Shown in pieces: positions 46,041-58,019 of a stretch of DNA of 64,000 bases. This stretch comes from Cladobotryum mycophilum (lineage: Eukaryota > Ascomycota > Sordariomycetes > Hypocreales > Hypocreaceae), in contig CM071590.1 in assembly GCA_036429605.1 (NCBI GenBank), positions 620,001 to 684,000 of the forward strand, given 5' to 3'. Under the pieces are notes generated by a model, which saw only the letters and a list, made by a program, of their open reading frames with translations, had not been told where the DNA came from and ran no database searches. Every line of letters begins with the position of its first letter. Position 1 is the first letter of the stretch. Made by a program: the position numbers and the translations under genes.

Positions 46041-49000
46041 TAGCTTCTCTAATTCTCCAGTTCTGTCAGTCGGTGATCTTCTTCGAAGTGTTGGGACACG
46101 GGACCTTACATTCCAGGAGACGGGTGAAATTGAGTCAATCGGATCATTCCCGTGTCCGAACCAGTTGCCGGAAAAGAATTTGGAGTAGTACGCGTAAGTG
46201 TAAGAGCAATCTTAACTGTGGTAAGCAGAACAGCACGACGCTGGGAGGGCCAATGGCAATCTGGAAAACAACAAGATGGATGAAGGCTTGATTGAATGAG
46301 GAAGAGAAAGAAGGAAGATTGAAGAGTTGAATTCGAGCCTTTTATAGATGAAAATTTGATTCCTTGTGGCCTAGAGTCGTGTGTGTCTAAAAGCAAATGG
46401 CAGTGATTCACTACAGAAGGCTTTTGTTGAAGGCTTCGGATAGAAACAGAATTTTGATATGCCTGGGTCAAGGCAGTATATTTCCGGGCTCTTAATCACA
46501 CTCTCCTTGTACTTCGAGTCTATAGAGCACATCTTTCTTGATGAGAGGACTCGTCTGTCATATAGATCCTCCAGGCAAACTCTCACATGCATCGATGATC
46601 AACGTCGAATAAATAGCCATATCAGATGGAAGGACAGTAAAGGGGGTAGACACCAAGGTGCCCATGAAGGGTGATAAGGATGGATGATCTACATGCCATT
46701 ATCCGGGGGGTGCTGTCCATCTCGTGCAGTGCTCGCTGGTCCTTCGCGGCGTAGACTTCTCCAAAGGGGTCTCTCTCTCTCTTCCATTCCCCCATGCACA
46801 TATTGTATCGCTGATATCTAGGATCACTTTCAGATCATATCCTCTCCCGTAATCAACTACGTTTTCTATTCCCTTGTTTCATTTCCTCTTTCACAAGACT
46901 AATCCGTCCCCTAATCTGTCACTACCCTCTCCCCAGGCGCTTCTCTCCCCTATATCTGCAAAGTTTCTACTTGGTAAAGTATGGCCTCACTATCAGTAGC
47001 TCAGCATGGAGTTTAATGGATACCACACATGACGCGCAATTCAGGGAACGACATATCACGGCTCCCGTCCTTGACTTGAGTTGGCCGAGGAGCACCCCTC
47101 ATCATCTACCTAGTACTTACCGAATTATAACAGTAATTGTGTTCGATGCTTACAAATATACCGAGAAAGAATTCTACTCAAAATCTACATCAAACCAACT
47201 AATGTGCGCGCTCGATATTCGGAAGACGAGACAGGGGAGTTTATTCTCATCCGTTGAGACCTCATTCAGACTTGACCAATGATTAACTGCTCTAGGGACA
47301 TGCCTAGCTACCACGTAGCCTACTTGGAGAGTGAGCCCCCAATCCACTGTTGGTTGACACGGGACTCCGCACGGGAAGAGGTGCCTCCCGTTTGTAGAGC
47401 AGAGCTTCAAACTGGCTTCTGCGACGCTGGTTAGGTGGTTGCTTGGGGTTACTGAATCAATAGACACAGAAGCCTCAAGTGACAGCTAGTGCTACCCCGT
47501 CATTGGTGTGAGTTCCTACGCTGGCAGCGTGATTGGTTGATTGGACCATAATTCGCGAAGCTTCTAGGGTGTTCGAAGGCTCAAGCGCCATCCCCTGTAA
47601 TAAAAAGTCATACTGGGAGGATCACGGGAACATGTTTCAGTGGCTCGACGGAATGGTGTGTCACGTTGAAATGTCGATCGAAGCTTGCGCAGGAGATCAG
47701 ATCACCAGGGCCAATTATCATGCGAGTGGGTAATCAAAAAAGCACCGGTCGGCGATGGCGAAGCTAAGGACAAGACAAAAACGAGATGCATAAAAGCCAA
47801 CAGGATTAGAGGAACCTTAAAAAATGAGGAATCGGGGGCAACAAGAAAGATGTAAGAGAAACAGGTACCATATAGGGAAGCTGCAGGAACCGAAAGGAAT
47901 GAGAGGAATGGTTAGTATCATGGAAACCAACATGTTTTCCTACAAGTGGTAGGTTATTGTCTTGCCAGCATAAACAAGCCATGGATGGTTAGATTGCAGC
48001 ACAGCCTTTGGTCTAAAAGGGAATGTGCCAAGTCGTTGTCATAATTACCTCCCTTGTGCCTTGTACTTATTTTTATGTACAAGTATGTATGCAATTTGAG
48101 ACATGCTCTGCCGTTGATTGCCATGGTCACACAGCAGCTAAGTGAGGTAAGGTGAGGCAAGGTGAGGGACGGAGAGGCGACTTAATCGATAGCAGCTCTC
48201 TACGAGATAATACTCCATATCGTTGACTATTTTGCGTACTCCATACAGATTCTAGAATTAGTAATAACAGAAAGAGGGGGCTTAAGAGGATCCATTACTG
48301 TGCGTTACAGGCGTTATTCATTGGCATCAGAGGCTCAGTCTGATGCAGAATTGGCCAATGATTACAGGTACAGGCCATTGACGTGGCACAACGCAAGGGG
48401 TTCACAGCCTCTGTATGGATTCCAGAAAAATGCAAAAGTGCATTAAGCACAGTTCCAATGTAGATATATGGGGTACATGATGAAAATTTTCTTTGTTTGT
48501 AGACAGTCGCATCATATACAAGACTTTCTTTCTTCATTGTAGTTTGGATATAGGGTAGACTAAGTTGGCGATGTGCCGCAAACGTCAAAGCTGCCCTAAT
48601 GGGACAAGCCGCTTGAAATAGGTAGTTCCATTTACATCTGACGACTGTTTGTGCCTGGATTTAGCAGTTTGTCATTTTATGCAACAGGAAACTGTATAAC
48701 TTTTTAGGCTGCTGATTAGTTTGACAGAGTGCGGGCTTCCAGGCATCTCACTTGTCACAGCCCGCATGATTCGATTTCGCCACTCAGCCGCCTGCCTACT
48801 AGACCAACCAGCCAGCCAGCCAGCCAGCCAGCCAACCGCACTCTAGATATGCTCCGTACCTTGTGTTGGTTGCTGTATGTATGTCGAGCTGTTTATAAAG
48901 CCTCAACGTTTGATGAGTATATACTGCAAAATACATGGGAGAAAAAGAGTGATTTTTACTACGTCAGACAGGGTAGCACCAAACGATGCGTAGTCACTTA

Positions 49001-49756
49001 TGAACGCATCCATGGATCATTTGAGTCATATTGGTAGGGCAGATGGATGGATTGGATGGATTTGTGTGGGTGCCTGTCCTGCCCCAAAAGAGCCCTGTTG
49101 TGGCAGCTGGTCACAGCAGTGGAAACCCCGGAACCCAGAGGAGCGGGTACCATCCATGGGTCCGCCCTCACTCGTGCGGGCTGGGCTGGTGCTCTTTTTT
49201 TACTCAGGGCTCGAAAAAGTTCAATATTCATCAGGCAGGCCTCGAGGTTGCTAAAGCATGATAAACCCTCCTCCCACTCGACTGACGCGTCCTTGAATTT
49301 TCCTTTCCTTCTCTTCTTCTTCTTTATCAGTTTTCCAGATACACTATACAAATCTACTCCTTTTACCCCTCATACTTTGTGGCGCATCTTTTTGCCAAAC
49401 TATATCTTGCATCATCTTTATTAAGCCCTCCAGCATAAGAAGCACAGCATTTTCCTGCCTGTGGGCTGCTACCTTGTATTTAGTGCCCAGACTCTTCCCA
49501 CACAGACACAGACGCACTGCTTACTACGCACATTTGCCTCGCCTCGCCTCGCCTTACCAACCTACCTTACTTCTACTTAACCCAAAAATCGTCCACGCGC
49601 ATTCACCACCCAAACACTCTTCTTCCTCATCTTCCTCTTCCACCACCACCACCACCACCACAACACACTTTTTCTCAACAACACATCCTACTTAACTGCA
49701 TCATCAGTTACTGGATACTCCCAACAATCAGCAACACAACACGCACTTTCAAAGAA
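46041..49756. other. 3.7-kb intergenic region upstream of rpb9
   Basis: No supported gene. It contains CCAG tetranucleotide repeats at about 48808-48834, GGTRAGG-type repeats at about 48142-48169, and a CT- and CCA-rich leader (49480-49690) before the rpb9 start. It may hold long UTRs or non-coding transcripts that cannot be seen from sequence. Confidence 0.45.
48808..48834. repeat. CCAG tetranucleotide microsatellite
   Basis: About six tandem CCAG units in non-coding DNA, plainly visible. Confidence 0.8.
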
Positions 49757-50770
49757 ATGGCGACTCCTCAGTCTACCGCCTCCTACGAGGCCTCTGGCCC
49801 CAAGAAGCTCGAGCAAATTACCTTCCGATTCTGCTCCGAATGCTCCAACATGTTGTACCCCAAGGAAGACGAAGACTCTCACAAGCTGCAGTTCACCTGC
49901 CGAACCTGCCAATACACCGAGGATGCTCAGTCTACATGTGTCTTCCGAAATGTCCTCAACAACTCTTCCGGCGAAACCGCTGGTGTCACTCAGGACGTTG
50001 GATCCGATCCCACGGTTAGTGAAGTTCCGCCTGTTCTCTGCCTTGGCTGTGGCGTCATCATCTATTGCATCACCTGTGGAAGCGCTGCCTCCGAGGTTTG
50101 CCTCGCACCCTCCCACGACGACGAGTTGGAGAGCATGGGTCTGTGTCAGTTTGTCCTGCCATGGGGCGATGAAGATCCCTTTGACGAGTACGACGAGGAG
50201 TTGATGGAGGACGTGGACCCCTCCGCCGGCGACAGCAGCGACATTTCCGACTCCCACTCCTACACGAGCGAAGAGTTTTGCGACGACGGTGCCATGGTCA
50301 TTGACATTTGAACCCCCTCTTCTTCTTCTTCTTCTTCACCGATGCCCCCACATGACGATTACGAATAATGTTCGACATGAATGATCACTCGACGACAATT
50401 TGTTTTTGCTGTAGCATTTAGGATTTTTTCTGTCCCCCATGTTGTTGTTGTTGTTGTCGCTGGCTGGTCTGGGATGCATGGAGATGGCGTGTTTTCCTTT
50501 GGAATTCAGTTACCCTCTTCACGAAGAATACCTGCTGGCTGACAGTGTTTCTTTTCTTTCGCTACAGCTCCCACGGTCCAACAAGACGTGTCCGAGATGC
50601 AGTCACCAAGAAGCTGTCTTCTTTCAATCTCAAGAGCGCAGTGCTGAAACTGGAATGGTAAGCCGAAAACACTTCTACTACTACCCCAAACAAGAAGATC
50701 AACTCGTTAACGTATGTCAATTAAGAAACTGTTCTATGTCTGCTGCGAATGCGGTCACATTTTCAGTTAA
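49757..50770 (+). CDS. rpb9: RNA polymerase II subunit RPB9, 130 aa
   Basis: Three exons: 49757-50014, 50568-50657 and 50726-50770. The N-terminal zinc ribbon has FRFCSECSNMLYPKED and CRTCQY; the middle VFRNVLNNSSGETAGVTQDV plus GSDPT is typical of RPB9. After the 553-nt intron come LPRSNKTCPRC and EAVFFQSQERSAETGM, and the last exon gives KLFYVCCECGHIFS, completing the second (TFIIS-like) zinc ribbon. RPB9 acts in start-site choice, elongation and fidelity. Intron 1 is about nine times longer than usual here. Reading from exon 1 straight into it continues for another 98 codons (see the separate entry). Confidence 0.92.
50015..50311 (+). CDS. Open reading frame inside rpb9 intron 1: possible alternative C-terminus
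   Basis: If the donor at 50015 (GTTAGT) is not used, the RPB9 frame continues for 98 codons to TGA at 50309-50311, giving a 184-aa protein. The extension has coding-like codon use with mostly C or G in the third position. It has a compact CX2CX5CX2C pattern (CLGCGVIIYCITC) and a strongly acidic end (DEYDEELMEDVD, then DSSDISDSHSY). The replaced part is the second zinc ribbon. This suggests an alternative isoform with a different metal-binding end. Expression and conservation are unknown. Confidence 0.5.
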   Translation, partial: VSEVPPVLCLGCGVIIYCITCGSAASEVCLAPSHDDELESMGLCQFVLPWGDEDPFDEYDEELMEDVDPSAGDSSDISDSHSYTSEEFCDDGAMVIDI

Positions 50771-51255
50771 GACGTTTGCGAATTACGATACCCCCGCGTG
50801 TATTCGACTGGTCCGGAGTGGATTGGCGAGGAGTGGTTGGGTCTTGGTATTTTTGATTTTTCTTATTTGGCGTTTCAGGGATGCATAGATTGCATGGTAC
50901 TCCGTGTACCTGTTGCCCACCAGCTGCTTGGATGCTGGTCTGGCAGATATGGCGTCTAGGGTATAAAAGAGAGTGAAGCAGTATTTGTTGAATGGGCTCT
51001 ATAGAACCAATAAAATTTGTCTTATTATTTGACTGTCTCCAATTACGTTTAGTGATGTTTATGTGTAATAATGTCATGGGCACTGAAGTTTCGACGTGAA
51101 AGGTTTTGTAATGTGCCAGCCTCGGCATGACCCTCATCTATAAACGCCGCGCAAATGCCAAAGTGAGGTATTCATAATGTACAATGTCCCAACACATGTC
51201 TACATCCATAAGGTTTTTTTCCCTTTTTATGTTTCTTTTTATATGATACAATTTC
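50771..51255. other. Convergent 3' flanks of rpb9 and the mitochondrial uL14 gene
   Basis: No gene seen. Confidence 0.5.
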
Positions 51256-51845
51256 TCATGCCTGCATGGGGGCCATGGACAGGATCTTGCTCCACTTCTT
51301 CCTCTTGAGCTCCGCTCCCACCACGCCGTTGATACGGGTGCCCACGGGGTCGCCCGACTTATTGAGAAGGACGCAGGCGTTGTCGTCAAAGCGGACAACA
51401 GTACCATCGCGGCGCTGGGTGGGATATCTGGTGCGGACGATGACGGCGTGACGGATGTCGCCTCGCTTGACCTTGGCGGCGGCGGAGATGCCTGCCATAC
51501 CGGAGGAGGAAGAGCCACGCTGTTCTTGGACGACGGCAACGATGCGGTCACCTGTGAGAAGTTAGCCTCGGTATGTACTCGCGAGGGCTGTGACCTGTAT
51601 AGGTGTATTCAGAGAGCGGGGCATTCGAGGGTCGAGAATCGTGATGGTCTGGGTATGACAGGATTGAGCATTTCGTGGGCGTACCTATCCTGGCGTGTCG
51701 CTTCTGGCCGACAACAAGGACACACTCGACAAGAGCGGCGCCAGAGTTGTCGATGCAGTTGAGCATAGTCTATAAGAGAGATTCCACGTCAGTCTTGACT
51801 AGCCACCAAGCAGTCGCAAAAGTCACATACCTTTAATTGAATCAT
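51256..51845 (-). CDS. mrpl38: Mitochondrial ribosomal protein uL14m, 131 aa
   Basis: Three exons: 51831-51845 (5 codons), 51685-51769 and 51256-51551. The protein begins MIQLKTMLNCIDNSGAALVE and continues with GDRIVAVVQEQRG, KVKRGDIRHAVIVRT, VRFDDNACVLLN and GTRINGVVGAEL, the standard uL14 core, which is a beta barrel on the large subunit that binds 23S-type rRNA and bridges to the small subunit. The Ser/Ala insertion (SSSSGMAGISAAAK) and the divergence from cytosolic L23 indicate the mitochondrial form (yeast Mrpl38). The 15-nt first exon is required to keep the conserved MIQLKT start. Confidence 0.88.
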
Positions 51846-52808
51846 ATTGAAGTAGTTCTCTTAGCGCGAGAGCTTGAATTGGATACTAGCAAGACTTTTG
51901 CAGCAATTCCACTCTGGTTCTCTCTGTAGCGCTCACGACACCCACCTTGTGCGATTACCTTGGTGTTGAGACTTTTCGAACCTGTAGATCACGTGCCCGG
52001 TCCATTGAAACTCAATCGTCTTAGTTTCTAGACCATCCGGCTAATTATCGGTCCATCCCATTTGAGTCGATGTCGTGAGCTGACATCTGTGCCTTGGTTT
52101 CTGCTTCAGGCTGGCCCCTGCGACACTACGCCGTTGCCGCTAAAACAGGATAGGGAATCAGCGCATCTCGTCACCCGGACAGCGAAAAGACATGGGTCTC
52201 GAGGGGGGCCGGTTTATTTGGATCCGTCAATTTCATAGGCCAAAACACCCACATTACATGTTGCTTGTAGAAACAAGAAGCCCGCCAACCACATTGTGCC
52301 TGCGCCTGCGCCTTGCTCTGCTGCTGCTGCGTTCCTCCTTCTCAACTTTTTTCTTCTTCCTTCCTTCTGTCGAATGTGGTGATAAAAGAAATCTTGGAAA
52401 CTTGTCTTTTTTTTGCATATAGTCTTTCCTTCCTTGGCTTGAAGAATCTCTTTTTTTATTATTTTCCTCTTAATCGTCTTCGCTTCAACTTGTTCAAACT
52501 CCTCCATCAACATACCGAGAGACTGTCACTCACTGAATCGAATCACCCCCTTGGACTTTTCGATTTCCCTTGGGCGATAATGAGATTGGCACGGCTGAGC
52601 TGACGATTCCATCACTGCGCCCGCTTCGCTCTTTCTGCCGGACTCATAAATCTCCTCATCATAATCGCACTTGCTGATCTAATAGTTGGTGGCTCGTAAT
52701 AAGGTTCTGAGGGAGTTCTGAAAGCCCTTTGTCCGCTCCTTAATATACCGCCCACACCCGCTGGAATTCTTCCTCCTTTCACCAACAGACACTGTCAACA
52801 GCTCGCAA
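51846..52808. other. Divergent promoter region of uL14m and set9
   Basis: Shared upstream region with CT-rich tracts near 52330-52450. No supported gene. Confidence 0.5.
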
Positions 52809-54889
52809 ATGGCGCCCTCAAAGAGTGCCGCCGCGAAGAAGCGACTCAATCTCGCCCAATTATCTGCATACGACGACATCTTGACGGATGCGCTAGTTGA
52901 CCATGTCAGTGCTCAGAATATGAAGCTGTCACCAAAACCATATTGACTAAAACATTTGCGCAGGTGTACTACTGGACAACTGTACCAAAAAATCGCCCAT
53001 CATATCATCCCTCTCGTGGCGTTCGGGAGGAGGAGATTGCCAAAATCATCCAGGATGAAGTCGTTTTAAAGAAGAATCTCGAGTCAGGAGAGAAGCGGTT
53101 ACTTGCGACTGACGGATTGAGGAGGTTCATGAACAGCCTCAAGACGGACAAGGAAAAGGACGACTTCCTGCAGCACCTGCGACGCTATCTACGCATCTAC
53201 ATGCCCGACTGCCCCTGGGAGGTCAGCTCCACCAACCGATATACCATTGTCACCCACGAAGCCTGCGTCACCGCGAGACGATTTATCAAGCGCAACGAGA
53301 CCATCAAGTACCTCTCCGGTATCCAGGTCGTCATCACACCAGAGGAGGAGCAGGAGATTTCGGTCCGAAAGAAGGATTTCAGCATCGTCGTGAGCTCCAG
53401 AAACAAGTGCACCAGCTTGTTCATGGGGCCTGCGCGATTTGCCAATCATGATTGCCAAGCCAACGCCAAGCTCATGACTACGAGTCATTCCGGAATTGAG
53501 ATTGTGGCGACGCGCCCGATTGACGTCGGTGAGGAAATCACAGTCACGTATGGAGACAATTACTTTGGAGACGATAATTGCGAGTGTCTATGTCAGACAT
53601 GCGAGGACGGACTCAGAAACGGCTGGGAGCCTGAGGAAGGCTCTACCATCATGAGAGCGAGCGTCGAGGAGAAGAAGGAGACGTACTCATTACGCAGGAG
53701 GCGGAGAGAGGACAGCATTGGCTCGTCACGGACACCATCAGTGACCCCCGACATACGACCACGAATCCTCAAGAACAGAGGAAAGACAAAGCTCAGCCAA
53801 GACGCTACAGAATCCTCAGCTTCATCGCCAACGCCAGAGGCCACCCCGCGTGGTCAGAAACGAACACGCGACGCCATGGCAACTCCGCCAGTGACCCCGG
53901 CAAAGAGGCTTAAGCAAATGCTAGAATCCGATTCAACCTCTGTTTCGCAGCTTGCAGAGACTTCTAGTAGAGACAGCTCGGTCAGTGTTGGCACCGGTTC
54001 TCCGAGTGGAGATGCACCTGAAACGGACGTCACATCCCCCGAGAAGGATAGCCCAGAGCCGACACTACACACACCGAAGAAATCGACAGATGTCGTCAAG
54101 TCGGAAAACCACGAAAATTTTCACAAGGACGCATCCACCATTGTGGTAGAGCCATTCTCACCGCAAAGCATGGATGGGCAAGCGTCTCCACCTGTTCAAA
54201 AGGCGAGCGCGCCAATTAGTCCGGCTGTGAGACCGTCGGTTGAGCACACAACCATGTCGCTTGCAAACATCTTGAATGCGCCTTTGCCAGAGACAAAAGA
54301 ACCCGAAATCTCGATTGCTCCAAGCATCGAAGTGATTGAGATTGAAGATGAGCCCGAACCAGAAACTCATCCCAAGCGGCGCAAGTACCAGCGTCGCGTG
54401 TACATTAAACAATCAACGCCTCCCGCTCGCCTTCGGACGGCTGGCGATTATGTATTAACACCGTTGCTTCTTTCTGAGCCTGACATGGCCTGGATTCAGT
54501 GCACAAACTGCACAAACCATTTCGTTCAACCAAACGCCTATTTTACACGATCGTCGTGCCCGAGATGCGAGCGACATTCAAAGCTCTACGGCTTCGCCTG
54601 GCCCAAGACGGACAGGGTTAGCCACTCTGACAAGGAAGAGAGAATTCTCGATCATCGATTAGTGCATCGCTTCCTCGACCCCAATGATGAGCGCAGGGCC
54701 AGAGGTCGGAAGCTATTGTACGAAGGGAGGGAGACGGACGAGTCTGATGAGTCTGAGCGGGGCCGGAAGATGAAGAGGGGCTTTGGCGGGAAGCTAGAGA
54801 TGCAAGACGATGATGATTCCGCTAGCGTTCGGAGGAGTGGGAGAATGCGGCGAGTGAGCAGCAAGCTCGCTGATGTTATGTATATTTGA
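52809..54889 (+). CDS. set9: Histone H4-K20 methyltransferase, Set9/KMT5 family, 673 aa
   Basis: Two exons, 52809-52904 and 52964-54889. The short first exon encodes MAPSKSAAAKKRLNLAQLSA, the conserved fungal Set9 start. The N-terminal Suv4-20 domain has YYWTTVPKNRPSYHPSRG. The SET domain follows with RFIKRNETIKYLSGIQVVIT, GPARFANHDCQANAK (the NHxC substrate and cofactor motif) and GEEITVTYGDNYFG. A post-SET cysteine cluster is present (CECLCQTCE). The rest is a long disordered Ser/Pro/Glu tail with nuclear-type basic clusters (KRRKYQRR) and, near 54500, a zinc-binding-like CTNC...CPRC. It is expected to methylate H4K20 in chromatin, linked to DNA-damage checkpointing. Confidence 0.93.
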
Positions 54890-55877
54890 TGCCCAGGTTA
54901 ATGGCGGAATGAGGCGTAATGGGGGTTGGGAGGTATACACGGCCGGTGCTTTCTGTTTTGCTAATTTATTCCGACTTTTCACTTTATTCACATTCAATGG
55001 AGATGCCCGTTGGATTTTATTGAGTGTCATATGATGAGTGCTTTTGGTTAGAAGGAACCCAACCACGTTCTAAAGGCTTATTGAGATATTAGAATTATTG
55101 TGCTTGTATGCCTACCCTGCACAATTTTAGAGACCATTCTGATTGTTGTTGATTACCTTGAGATTAACAGCCACGACTAACGGTGTTTCTTTAGCCTTAT
55201 TCTCGACTGTCTATTATTCATCTTGCCTTTCTTTGCCTGTCCGCCGTTTCTGGGTGTAATGATCAAAGTCAATAGTCAACAATAACTCGTTCTTCGTCAT
55301 ACTGATCCAGATCTACGTTTGGCTGGTTGTGGCATGGCACACCACTAGATCTCGCAAATAACTGCCGACCGATGCAATGGCAAACTATTCCCCGCAAAAA
55401 GGGCAACGATGGACTCCACGTGCGCCGTATACATAAAGTTTGTTCAGTGTCATTTTCCATCACAGGTTCTCGAAACGTTGCACCGGGGAGAGTGAATGAT
55501 GGGGTGCACGTGTCTCTCGAAATTGCCGGACTGGGCATGTCGCTGAGTTGTGGGGGAACCGGGGGCCACGGGATTGTGCCTGGGGAGCCCTTGGCGGGCG
55601 CTATTCGGTATGGGGAATGGGATCGTGTGAGAGGGAGTTGTGGATGAATGGATTTGATATTTGAAGGATGAGATGCCTTTTTACAAGGGTTGGTTTTGTT
55701 GTGTTTCTTGATATCGGGATTACTAGAGACTTTCCTACAGCACTGAAATATCGTTTGTGACAGGGATCTCTTGAGAAAGATTATCACTGTGTAAGTACGT
55801 CAACGGCTTACAGGTCCTTGATTTGCATCTCGACCAAAATCGCAAGACTGACATTATATATAGCAGAAATAACCAAT
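54890..55877. other. Intergenic region
   Basis: set9 3' flank and promoter of the PLC-like gene. Overlapping frames at 55269-55787 (minus) and 55327-55647 (plus) mirror each other and are not supported. Confidence 0.5.
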
Positions 55878-57361
55878 ATGCTTGCTCTTCTACTTGCGGC
55901 AGCCTGTATGTCCCAAAAAGCCAATGCCGGATTCAAAATATCCTTTCAATCCCTTTTATGCGGCTTTCCCCCCCAGATGAACCGTTTTGACTAATGGGTC
56001 TATGAACAACCTTGTTCAGTTGCCATCCCAGCAGCATCCGGCTTTCCGGCCTGTTACGGTTATGATGACTGCCAGCAGCAGGTCCTCAGACTGAACCGTC
56101 CGAGGCTGTTGACGTGGACTGAGGGCGCGCTGCGCATGAACCAGATTCAGGTCATTGGCACGCATAACAGCTATCACGTTGAGGCGCCGAGGAAGGAGAG
56201 CGATCTGCAGCTGATGTTTAGTGCGGATGCGGTTGATCTGGAGTACTCGCATTTGCCATTGGATAGTCAGCTTGAGCATCAGCATGTTAGAAACTTGGAG
56301 TGAGTTGGGGGCTTTTTCCTTTTTTCTTCTTTTTTCTTTCTTTCTTTCTTCTTCGTTTATTTGATACCCGGTTTGGGAAGTGGATTGCTGAACCTAGCTC
56401 GTGTGATGCAGACTTGATCTCTTGGCGGACGATGAGGGTGGCGAATATGCCCACCCAGTGATCCGGAGGTTTGCGGGATTGGGAGGGTTGGAGGACGTCT
56501 CGCTTAGTGACAGGGGCACAAAGGTTCTGCACATCCCGGATGTGGACTACCATACCGTGTGCTCTACACTCGTATCCTGCCTGCGCATCATTAAGGGATG
56601 GCTGGACACTCACCCGCAGAGCGTGCCCATCGCCATGATGATGGAGTTCAAGACGGCTGAGAAGCTGGGCCAGACACTGGGCGGTGCTAGGGTCAAACCC
56701 TGGGATCAGGGCCTGATGGACTCGCTCGACTCGGAGATTCGATCGGTGTTTCCTTCGGAGCAGCTGATCACGCCGGATGACCTTCGTGTGCAAGGAAAGA
56801 GTCTTGAGCAGTCCATCTTGTCGCAGGGCTGGCCTGATTTGGAGAGCGCGAGGGGACGCATCTTCTTCTTGATGGATAATGGACCGGTGCATACCGCGCG
56901 GGATGCGTATACAAAGGGACGACCGAATCTTGAGGGGCGGGTGTTGTTCACCAACGCTGCTCCTGGGGATGCAGACTGTGCGTTTCAAAAGGTAAGCTTC
57001 ATGGTTGTGAACCCCTATTAAGGATCATTACTGACATACACAGCTCAATGACCCCAGCAAAGAAGAAGACGTACTCAACATTCAGAAACAAGTCCAAGCA
57101 GGCTACTGGGTCCGCACCCGCGCCGACGTGCCCCTCAAGACGGTCACCAACAACTGCAACACCACGATGCGGGACCTGGCGCTGCGATCTGGCGCGCAAG
57201 TCATCTCGACAGACTTCCCATCTTATGGAATGAGTGCCAAATGGGGATGTGATTATGCTGTTAGATTGCCTGGAGGTAGAGCGGCGAGGTGTAATCCTGT
57301 GAATGGGCCGGAGGGGTGTGATGAGGATGCGTTGGAGCCGGTGGAGTATATACAGAACTGA
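55878..57361 (+). CDS. Secreted PI-specific phospholipase C-like phosphodiesterase, 401 aa
   Basis: Four exons: 55878-55905, 56020-56299, 56412-56991 and 57044-57361. The signal peptide is split by the first intron (MLALLLAAA / FAIPAASG). The PLC-like TIM barrel begins with QIQVIGTHNSYHVEA, containing the first catalytic His. LEYSHLPLDSQLEHQHVRNL is the conserved segment of the Ca-dependent PI-PLC (C1-like) family. Later strands include PIAMMMEFK, RIFFLMDNG, YWVRTRAD and AQVISTDFP. Paired cysteines (CYGYDDC; CDYAVRL...C...C) fit a secreted protein. It may cleave phosphoinositides or GPI-like substrates outside the cell. The exact substrate is unknown. Confidence 0.82.
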
Positions 57362-58019
57362 GGGGGTGGGGATATGGAAAGATTGAAAGGATCGTGAAAG
57401 GTGTATGAAACATTTTATTGCTTTTCTCTCTTAGTTTATTTCTTTTCTTTCTTAAGTTGTATTACTCTATGATATTCTAGCAGTACCTGGTTATCGAGTT
57501 TTGAACTGGCAGATGTCGCCAGCTGTCATGAGATGTTGCCAGTTGTCGAGACGTATCACTGAGGCAGCAAAGAACAATGCCTATTGATGCCTAAGGAAGT
57601 AAGCGAGTATTTATTCTTTTTTCTCTTTTCTCTTGTTTTCTTTTCCTTCTCCTCTTTTCTTCTTCTTTCTTTCTTTCTTTGTGGTTCTGATCCATCGCCA
57701 ACGCTGCTTCGACCTCGCGCCCATCGTTGTTCTGGCCCGACCGACCCTGCGATTATCCCATAACCTACTACACTTTGCCCCTCTACGACATCAAAACCGG
57801 AACGATTAAATTGCCTCTACCCAATATTGAGCCCAGCAAAGGTCGTGGGCAACTCTCTCCCCGACTTTGCTGAGAAGGATAGGCACGAAGCCCTCCTTTT
57901 GCTCGCTCCCGCTTTTCCCACCCATTTTTTCTTTAGCTTCGAAACGAAACGAAGAGAGGCTGAGGAAGCCTAAAGACTTTGATGAACTAGAGTTTGAAGA
58001 GGCTGAGAACTCTGTGGTG
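57362..58019. other. Intergenic region with polypyrimidine tract
   Basis: A long CT-rich tract at about 57617-57680 precedes the acidic hypothetical gene and probably belongs to its promoter or 5' UTR. A frame open from 57867 has no ATG before 58020. Confidence 0.5.

Noticed and set aside
56287..56988. 233-codon minus-strand frame
   Set aside because: Antisense shadow of the PLC-like gene, crossing its intron; Arg/His-rich.
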